Positions 15,418 to 19,614 of a DNA stretch of 19,614 nt are shown in pieces (within the stretch, counting starts at the first letter, position 1; each line of letters starts with the position of its first letter). Made by a program: the position numbers and the translations under genes. Source of the stretch: an uncultured Ruminococcus sp. GTDB lineage: Bacteria > Bacillota > Clostridia > Oscillospirales > Acutalibacteraceae. The stretch covers positions 1-19,614 of the forward strand of contig CALBHM010000455.1 in the NCBI GenBank assembly GCA_937892835.1, given 5' to 3'. Below the pieces are notes generated by a model. The model made no database searches. It was not told where the DNA came from and saw nothing but the letters and a program-made list of their open reading frames with translations.

Positions 15418-15420
15418 ATA
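15397..15420 (+). repeat. Operator-like repeat, copy 1 (over the ssb promoter)
   Basis: TGACTTTACACCCAGTGTCA and the following AATA cover the spacer and -35 box of the leftward promoter. The same 24-base sequence recurs at 15,519-15,542 with 18 matching positions. A shorter match, CCCAGTGT, is at 15,485-15,492. A shared repressor is the likely reader. Confidence 0.55.
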
Positions 15421-15517
15421 TAATTTTATGTTTTTCGGAATCTTTGTAGGAGTGCAGCAATCAGCACCCCATTTTTCCGTTTTTCCCAGTGTGATTTCTA
15501 TAAATTTCGGATTATGC

Positions 15518-15546
15518 TTGACTTTGCACCCAACGTTTGATAGAAT
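15518..15546 (+). promoter_or_regulatory. Divergent promoter of the zinc-ribbon/RHH gene
   Basis: TTGACT (15,518-15,523) is followed after 17 bases by TAGAAT (15,541-15,546), about 30 bases before the TTG start at 15,578. Both boxes overlap the second operator-like copy. Confidence 0.7.
15519..15542 (+). repeat. Operator-like repeat, copy 2 (over the divergent promoter)
   Basis: TGACTTTGCACCCAACGTTT and the following GATA match copy 1 at 18 of 24 positions, in the same orientation and 122 bases away. It spans the -35 box and spacer of the rightward promoter. Confidence 0.55.
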
Positions 15547-15577
15547 AGAGGAAAGACCAAAATTAAGGGGGATACTC

Positions 15578-16003
15578 TTGTTTAAGCATAAATGTGAGAT
15601 GTGCGGTTTGGAGTTTGAAACGAACAACACCCATGCAAAATACTGTATCTATTGCCGTGACAAAGCTCAAGTTGCCCGTAACCGTGCATACGCTGAGAAG
15701 AAGAAGTCCGGCAATGCCGTGAAGATCGGCAGCGAACAGGTTTGTCCGATATGCGGCAATACCTATACTGTGACCTCCGGTTCGCAGAAGTATTGTAAGG
15801 AGTGTACCGCCAATAAGAAGCGGAAGAAATCAGCTCCGAACACGGAATACCTCAAAGGGCATTACGATTATATCCGTGTCAACGTGCCAAAGGGAGAGCG
15901 TGAGAAGATCAAGGCTTATGCGAAATCTCAGGGCATGAGTGTGAATAAGCTCCTGCTCACGGCTTTGGAAGAATATCAAAAAGCTCACAAGCAGGAGGAC
16001 TAA
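15578..16003 (+). CDS. Zinc-ribbon plus ribbon-helix-helix DNA-binding regulator
   Basis: A 141-residue protein with two N-terminal CxxC...CxxC zinc ribbons (Cys 6, 9, 23, 26 and 56, 59, 73, 76), basic linkers (ARNRAYAEKKK and NKKRKK), and a C-terminal Arc/MetJ-like ribbon-helix-helix at about 98-135 (YIRVNVPKGEREKIKAYAKS, then GMSVNKLLLTALEEY). The TTG at 15,578 is chosen because AAGGGGGAT lies 5-6 bases upstream and because the next ATG would cut through the first zinc pair. Its promoter and the ssb promoter carry the same operator-like repeat, so it is the natural candidate for an autoregulating repressor of both. It is followed by a coupled DUF6572-like gene. DNA binding is inferred from the fold. 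Confidence 0.7.
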   Translation: MFKHKCEMCGLEFETNNTHAKYCIYCRDKAQVARNRAYAEKKKSGNAVKIGSEQVCPICGNTYTVTSGSQKYCKECTANKKRKKSAPNTEYLKGHYDYIRVNVPKGEREKIKAYAKSQGMSVNKLLLTALEEYQKAHKQED

Positions 16004-16004
16004 A

Positions 16005-16328
16005 ATGGCAATTGATAATAGTGAAGTCATAGATGGAATAGCGTATGAGGGTAATAAACTGATTCTCCAAATCTATGACCATTTGGAGTTTGATGATGAA
16101 ATAGTGCAAGACCATTTGTTTATGCTTCAGGATAAGCTGAATGCCTATATATGGTTTGTTGACAGTAAGCAGTATGAAGAAACTTATCCCGATGCAAAGC
16201 TGTCTGTTTTTGAAATACAGATCAAGTTCAAATACCAGCCGTCTGATTTCTGTATTCAGTACCTTAGTCATGTAAATGATAAGCTCAGTTCTATGAACAT
16301 AAGCGTTGAATATGAAGTTACAGAATGA
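16005..16328 (+). CDS. DUF6572-like protein
   Basis: A 107-residue protein resembling the DUF6572 family, as far as I can tell from the start (VIDGIAYEGNKLILQIYDH), the central LNAYIWFVDSKQYEETYPDA, and IEIKFKY-like strands near the end. The function of the family is unknown. It begins one base after the regulator's stop, with AGGAGG upstream, so the two are co-translated. No membrane segment or signal is visible. It ends three bases before the convergent relaxase stop with no terminator between. Members are often found near mobile or defence genes, but no role is shown here. Confidence 0.6.
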   Translation: MAIDNSEVIDGIAYEGNKLILQIYDHLEFDDEIVQDHLFMLQDKLNAYIWFVDSKQYEETYPDAKLSVFEIQIKFKYQPSDFCIQYLSHVNDKLSSMNISVEYEVTE

Positions 16329-16331
16329 ATA

Positions 16332-17732
16332 TCACTCCAAATCCCCATTCTTTTTACGCTTTCGGTCTTGCTGCTGCTCATTGCGTTCCTGACGGAGAAA
16401 TTCCTCAATGGTACGCTGTGCATCGGCAAGATCACGTGCCCGCTTATCCGCTTCACGAAACTGCAAATCATTCTCTGAACGCTCTTGTATAAGGGCGTTT
16501 ATTTTTTGCTCCAGATTCTCTACGGTCGGGATATGTCCCGACGGGTAAAGCTCCAACACCTGAGTGCGTATCTGTCCGTATTCGGTCAGCTCGGCACTGT
16601 TGTCCTTGCGGTACTTCTTCGCCTCACTTCCGCTGAGAGTTTTCAGCTCTTCACCGTACACTTTCAACTTGCGGTATTTCCGCAGAACTTTCAGCTTGAC
16701 TTTCAGATCTTCTATCTCGGTATTTATGGAATTCAGCTCGGAGAGAAGACTACGGCTATTGGCATATGCCGACATTGCCGCAGGACGAATCTGCTCAGGT
16801 TCTACACCATACTCGGAAATCACGTTCTTTGCGATACTGGCGAGCTTCATATTGCCACGGTCGATAGCGTCCTGCACGAACTTGTTCGGTGGCTTCTTTG
16901 TGATAACTCTGACCTTTGTCCTCGGTGTGTAGATCATAACTCCGTGATACTGAGCGATGCGGTCTTTGATCTGCCGTGTTTCATAGTACCAGCCGAGTGT
17001 TTTGGCACGAGTCATCTTGGCTCTCGGATTGCGTTCTTTCTGCTCCGCAAGCATAAATTTCAAGTCGATCTTGTGGTCGGGATCATACTCGACAACCACA
17101 CCGTACTCGGCACACTTTCTGAGAAAATCGTCAAAGTCCTCACTTGCTTTCACAACCTGATCTATCGTGTATTTTAGCTTGGCTTTCCAGCTCAGACCCT
17201 GACGGTTCATATCCCATTCCCAATGGCTCTTGCCCTTCGTTCTTTCGGGGTGGTCGATCACTGAAAGATGATGCCGTTTGCATACCTCATCTGATAAATC
17301 AATAAGCTTCTTCCACGCACGTTCCTTGACCTTGCCCTGATTCATATTGGTCTCGAAAGTTCTGCCGTTGGCACGGCTCACATTATTGAAGATAACGTGC
17401 AGATGTGTGTGGTCAGTATCGGTATGGGCTGCAAGGAAGTATTGGTATTCGCCTTTGAGGAATTTCTCACAAAGTTCCTTGCCAACTTCCAAAGCTCTTT
17501 CAGGCGTGATCTCACCCGGCTTAAAGCTCTGAATAAAGTGCTGAGAGAGGACAGTATTCAAGCCTGTTCCGCCTGCACGGACTGCACTAAAGTCTCTGCT
17601 TGCCTGTGCAGGATCAGAGCTGCACCCGTATGTGAAGATCAGTCTGCCGTCGTCTGTCTTTTCAGGATTGGCGATATAGGCTAACGCTTTAACCTCAGTA
17701 GTTTTGATTGCAAAGAGTTTAGTAGTTGCCAA
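16332..17732 (-). CDS. MobP-type relaxase/mobilization nuclease
   Basis: A 466-residue relaxase of the MobA/VirD2 family as found on Tn1549-like elements. The relaxase domain (about 1-240) contains HFIQSFKPGEITPERALEVG (65-84) and the metal-binding histidine cluster H103-TDTD-H108-T-H110-L-H112 followed by VIFNNV. The C-terminal half is helical and highly charged. The start is a TTG at 17,732, giving the family-typical MATTKLFAIK; AAGGAGG lies about 13 bases upstream. It overlaps the MobC-like gene by 52 bases. It would nick the oriT of the right-hand element and differs in family from the MobV relaxase on the left. The end ERKKNGDLE abuts the DUF6572-like gene tail to tail. Confidence 0.88.
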   Translation of the reverse strand: MATTKLFAIKTTEVKALAYIANPEKTDDGRLIFTYGCSSDPAQASRDFSAVRAGGTGLNTVLSQHFIQSFKPGEITPERALEVGKELCEKFLKGEYQYFLAAHTDTDHTHLHVIFNNVSRANGRTFETNMNQGKVKERAWKKLIDLSDEVCKRHHLSVIDHPERTKGKSHWEWDMNRQGLSWKAKLKYTIDQVVKASEDFDDFLRKCAEYGVVVEYDPDHKIDLKFMLAEQKERNPRAKMTRAKTLGWYYETRQIKDRIAQYHGVMIYTPRTKVRVITKKPPNKFVQDAIDRGNMKLASIAKNVISEYGVEPEQIRPAAMSAYANSRSLLSELNSINTEIEDLKVKLKVLRKYRKLKVYGEELKTLSGSEAKKYRKDNSAELTEYGQIRTQVLELYPSGHIPTVENLEQKINALIQERSENDLQFREADKRARDLADAQRTIEEFLRQERNEQQQDRKRKKNGDLE

Positions 17733-18034
17733 ATCTTATCCTGTCCCTCCTTGATGTTCACAATGTCCTCGGCATATACTTTGTTCGTGCTGTTCACTCT
17801 AACAGCTATCTGATTGATGTTGTTGGCAATACTGCCGACAAGCCTGTAGATCTTACCAAACTTCTCCTCATCAAATTTGACGATATATCCCTCAAATATC
17901 ATAGTCCTGATAAACTCGCTCCGTGACCTCAGACCGCTGTTGCGAAACTTGCGCTCGATAGCTTCGTATTCTGCTTCGGTGAGACGTATCTGCATATACC
18001 GATTATGTGGTTCGATCTCTGCTATTTTTCTCAT
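17681..18034 (-). CDS. MobC-like relaxosome accessory protein
   Basis: A protein of about 117 residues with an N-terminal ribbon-helix-helix (NRYMQIRLTEAEYEAIERKF, then RSRSEFIRTMIFEGY) and the MobC signature IANNINQIAVRVN (about 70-82). MobC proteins bind oriT and help the relaxase nick. The open frame extends upstream to 18,247, but that part looks non-coding. ATG at 18,034 is preferred although AAGGAG touches it directly, an unusually tight spacing; ATG at 18,076 is the alternative, without a ribosome binding site. The relaxase starts within its last codons, as usual for this pair. Confidence 0.78.
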   Translation of the reverse strand: MRKIAEIEPHNRYMQIRLTEAEYEAIERKFRNSGLRSRSEFIRTMIFEGYIVKFDEEKFGKIYRLVGSIANNINQIAVRVNSTNKVYAEDIVNIKEGQDKIWQLLNSLQSKLLRLKR

Positions 18035-18035
18035 C

Positions 18036-18290
18036 TCCTTCGTTCGGGGTTCAAGGGGTGTCCCTCTTGCAAGCATTGTATCGGAACATTCAATTTCTGA
18101 GAAATTGTAATGCGGAGATACCGAGCTTGCTAGGTTTGAATCACGCCCTTCGTGCGCGACTTCAATTTGAGCCTTTGGCTCTGTAAAGTTTCCTCTCTCA
18201 GTTGGAGGAATTGGAGCTTTGCGACTTCGGCTGCAATACCCCCTCACTTATCTACCGCCATATTTGAAAAATCGGGAAAGAAATCTGCAA
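18036..18290 (-). other. Possible oriT/regulatory region upstream of mobC
   Basis: This 250-base stretch ahead of the MobC-MobP pair has a perfect 17-bp palindrome, CAATTTCT-G-AGAAATTG (18,091-18,107), and a GAGCC-TTT-GGCTC hairpin (about 18,170-18,182). On the minus strand GATAAGTGAGGGGGT (near 18,238-18,252) is only loosely like the TAAGTGCGCCCT nick sites of the pIP501/RSF1010 group. Position is the main argument for an oriT. Confidence 0.4.
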
Positions 18291-18334
18291 GAGTTCACAA
18301 AAAGTTTACGATTGAATTTGCTGGTGATACAGCA

Positions 18335-18364
18335 TTCCGAACGTTATGCCGCTTTTTTCCGAAC
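18335..18364 (+). repeat. 8-bp direct repeat
   Basis: TTCCGAAC occurs at 18,335-18,342 and 18,357-18,364, two helical turns apart, in the gene-free interval 18,291-18,549. It could be a paired protein-binding site; the rest of that interval shows only the hairpin at 18,485-18,524. Confidence 0.35.
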
Positions 18365-18484
18365 CCGATTGATTCTCGTGCATAATTATGGTGAAATGTT
18401 AAGAGCAGGTTGTGTCCGTATCGCTGTCTGACAGAAGAAAAAATTTCATTTAGGGCGATGCGTGAACGGGATAAGAAAAATACA

Positions 18485-18524
18485 AAAATCCCTATTCTGA
18501 AACGGAGTTCAGAACAGGGATTTT
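18485..18524 (+). terminator. Strong hairpin in the leader of the helix-turn-helix gene
   Basis: AAAATCCCT-A-TTCTGAA (18,485-18,501) pairs with TTCAGAA-C-AGGGATTTT (18,508-18,524), 16 pairs with one mismatch, ending in four T bases. It sits only about 10 bases before the GCAGGAGG ribosome binding site, so it may act as an attenuator or as a terminator for unseen upstream transcription. Confidence 0.6.
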
Positions 18525-18549
18525 CAGCTTTTGCAGGAGGGAAAATAAA

Positions 18550-18840
18550 ATGGATCATGAAAGAATTATATACATCTACGATTATCTGTCACGGTACACA
18601 GACGAGAACCACGATGTATCGATTAGCCAAATACAAGAACACCTCGCCAATGCCTGCAATCTGACTAGGGTGAAGAACGTAACGATTCGCCGTGATCTTG
18701 ACAGGCTGACTGCTATGGGGAATCATATCGTAAAGCATAACCGTGAACATAACACGGCATACTACGCTTTGATCGACAAGGGTTTCTCAGGGGTGATAAC
18801 GGTGTACTGGACGATGATAATTGATCACGCTCTGCACTGA
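18550..18840 (+). CDS. Short helix-turn-helix protein resembling the N-terminus of WYL regulators
   Basis: A 96-residue protein matching the DNA-binding N-terminus of DeoR/WYL-type transcription regulators: ERIIYIYDYLSRYTDENHDV, then the recognition-helix part VTIRRDLDRLTAMG, and the beta-wing-like NTAYYALIDKGF. Family members usually continue for another 200 residues with a WYL ligand-sensing domain. Here the similarity stops after about residue 78 and an unrelated tail (SGVITVYWTMIIDHALH) ends the frame; the other frames do not continue the family. It is thus a truncated regulator or a small stand-alone one. GCAGGAGG lies nine bases before the ATG, so it is probably expressed. A terminator follows. 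Confidence 0.65.
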   Translation: MDHERIIYIYDYLSRYTDENHDVSISQIQEHLANACNLTRVKNVTIRRDLDRLTAMGNHIVKHNREHNTAYYALIDKGFSGVITVYWTMIIDHALH

Positions 18841-18900
18841 TCGCCTTGCGGATTTATTTGTGCTGATATAGAAATTGAGTGTGTTATGCTTTAAACTCTC

Positions 18901-18948
18901 GGCATAAAGGGCTGTCTGAGCAGATCAGGCCGTCCTTTTTCTTATGCC
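18901..18948 (+). terminator. Intrinsic terminator after the helix-turn-helix gene
   Basis: GGCATAAAGGGCTGTCTGA (18,901-18,919) pairs with the stretch ending in TTATGCC (18,925-18,948), including an inner 14-position stem with one mismatch and a run of five T bases on the 3' arm. TTATGC at 18,884-18,889 could pair with the same 5' arm as an alternative. Confidence 0.6.
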
Positions 18949-19068
18949 TAATGTGATAGGAAGATGAAATTTTGGTGAAAAGTTGCCGCACTATGGCTTT
19001 GCACGAAGGGTTAGTTTTCAATAATGGGACAGAGGTTTGAATGAGTTAGGTGAAAATGTTGGATTGGT

Positions 19069-19104
19069 AGTGCATTATCAAGCAGTGCATTATCAAAAAG
19101 TGCA
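19069..19104 (+). repeat. 15-bp direct repeats (iteron-like)
   Basis: AGTGCATTATCAA begins at 19,069 and again at 19,084, and AGTGCA starts a third, partial copy at 19,099: a regular 15-base period of 2.4 copies. Such phased repeats are usual for initiator or repressor binding sites upstream of element control genes. Confidence 0.6.
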
Positions 19105-19130
19105 GAAAAATGGGGCTTTTATAAAAGTCG

Positions 19131-19152
19131 GGTGTTCCCGAACGGGAACGCC
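19131..19152 (+). other. Strong palindromic hairpin
   Basis: GGTGTTCCCG and CGGGAACGCC are inverted copies around AA with a single G-T pair (19,131-19,152). A CTTTTATAAAAG palindrome lies just before it (about 19,116-19,127). The T-rich stretch begins about 10 bases later, so terminator function is uncertain. Confidence 0.5.
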
Positions 19153-19196
19153 AAGAAGTTGCTTTTTATGCTGTAATAGTTCATAATAATAATATA

Positions 19197-19214
19197 AAAC
19201 GCATCGGTGCGTTT
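19197..19214 (+). terminator. GC-rich tetraloop hairpin
   Basis: AAACGCA (19,197-19,203) and TGCGTTT (19,208-19,214) pair around TCGG, giving a 7-bp stem ending in three T bases. It lies in the 544-base gene-free interval before the XRE gene and may terminate a leader transcript. Confidence 0.45.
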
Positions 19215-19304
19215 CTCCAACGGTGAACCTTACTGCGCAGGGGCTACTCGATCACTGTATGGAAACTGAACATCAAACAATCGAATGGACGAGTAATGTT
19301 TGAT

Positions 19305-19379
19305 TGTCGGACGGGTATATTCCGAATGACAGGCTTACTATGTTCATTTGCTGATTTCCGTCCGACAGAAAGGACGGAA
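19305..19379 (+). promoter_or_regulatory. Mutually exclusive hairpins over the XRE ribosome binding site
   Basis: TTCCGTCC (19,356-19,363) pairs with GGACGGAA (19,372-19,379), a stem that includes the only purine-rich ribosome binding site before the ATG at 19,385. The overlapping CCGTCCGACA (19,358-19,367) pairs equally well with TGTCGGACGG (19,305-19,314), freeing the site. The two structures cannot coexist, the layout of a translational switch. ATCAAACA (19,272-19,279) and TGTTTGAT (19,297-19,304) form another stem just upstream. Confidence 0.5.
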
Positions 19380-19384
19380 CCAGT

Positions 19385-19614
19385 ATGATGAATGATTTAC
19401 ATACTCCTCAGATTCTATTATTTAGCGAACAGGAGGAGCCGCAAAGCTACGAAATTTACGTTTACGGAACTGATGATCTTGTTGAGCAGCATAAGGACAG
19501 CTTCTGCTTAGCATTATGTCGGTATTTAGACGAGATCCATATAAGCCAGAAAACGCTGGCAAGGTTGACAGGGATTGCTCCCTCTACACTCTCACGGTAT
19601 CTTTCGGGGAAAAG
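19385..19614 (+). CDS. XRE-type helix-turn-helix regulator (partial, runs off window)
   Basis: The first 76 residues of a protein whose frame is open to the end of the window. An acidic N-terminal segment (MMNDLHTPQILLFSEQEEP, then YEIYVYGTDDLVEQHKD) precedes a typical XRE helix-turn-helix at about residues 48-76 (ISQKTLARLTGIAPSTLSRYLSGK). It is probably a control protein of the right-hand element. The start has AGGA ten bases upstream, inside a predicted hairpin; a second ATG follows at once. A long non-coding leader with direct repeats and hairpins precedes it, implying tight regulation. Confidence 0.75.
   Translation, partial: MMNDLHTPQILLFSEQEEPQSYEIYVYGTDDLVEQHKDSFCLALCRYLDEIHISQKTLARLTGIAPSTLSRYLSGK

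Noticed and set aside
15266..15577. Upstream extension of the zinc-ribbon regulator frame across the ssb promoter
   Set aside because: The extension covers the divergent promoters and antisense ssb codons; the TTG at 15,578 has a proper ribosome binding site and begins the zinc ribbon.
16485..17177. 230-residue plus-strand open frame inside the MobP relaxase gene
   Set aside because: It is fully antisense to a gene with clear catalytic motifs and lacks family features; a shadow of the relaxase codons.
18146..19010. GCACGAAGGG present at 19,001-19,010 and inverted at 18,146-18,155
   Set aside because: A shared 10-mer is expected by chance many times in a window of this size, and the flanks do not match.
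1..19614. CRISPR array, tRNA or rRNA gene
   Set aside because: No regularly spaced repeat-spacer series beyond the short 15-bp repeats, and no tRNA cloverleaf or rRNA-like sequence was seen on either strand.

Overview
The window looks like accessory DNA from a gut or rumen clostridium of the Ruminococcus / Oscillospiraceae type. This is inferred from the gene families (MobV-type Pre relaxase, Rpn-like nuclease, tandem large serine recombinases, Tn1549-like ParA/ParB/SSB/MobP modules) and from strong purine-rich ribosome binding sites; no rRNA or housekeeping gene is present to confirm it. Two mobile modules of different base composition lie side by side.

Left module (about 1-11,900, AT-rich, genes on +): a leftward promoter with a hairpin leader (1-100); the C-terminal part of a large mobile-element helicase, broken at its 5' end near 172; a DUF3991/Toprim primase-like protein and a small unknown protein; a hairpin-rich interval that looks like an origin of transfer, with a pMV158-like nick-site hairpin; the MobV relaxase; a 475-base non-coding stretch holding a promoter, a structured RNA candidate and one copy of a repeated RNA-like element; an Rpn/PD-(D/E)XK nuclease; a second copy of that element; a small TnpW-like protein; and a run of three large serine recombinases. 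The third recombinase is split into two overlapping reading frames. A small membrane protein closes the module. The recombinases would excise and integrate the element, the relaxase and oriT would mobilise it, and the primase-like protein would serve replication or second-strand synthesis.

Right module (about 11,930-19,614, clearly richer in G+C): a leftward operon ssb - parA - two small genes - parB - secreted membrane-anchored protein, driven by a consensus promoter. Divergent from it is a zinc-ribbon/ribbon-helix-helix regulator followed by a DUF6572-like gene. A 24-bp sequence is repeated (18/24 matches) over both divergent promoters. Next come a leftward MobC-MobP relaxase pair with a possible upstream oriT, a short helix-turn-helix protein resembling the N-terminus of WYL regulators, a long non-coding interval with 15-bp direct repeats and several strong hairpins, and the start of an XRE-type regulator that runs off the window.

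The two modules carry unrelated relaxases (MobV and MobP) and meet between 11,783 and 11,936. The simplest reading is that a mobilizable recombinase-encoded element sits in or beside a conjugative element, but neither element end is proven here. The most interesting points are the duplicated, covarying RNA-like element around the Rpn gene, the structured RNA candidate upstream of it, the predicted MobV oriT, the repeated operator at the divergent promoters, a frameshift-like loss of the SSB acidic tail, and mutually exclusive hairpins before the XRE gene.
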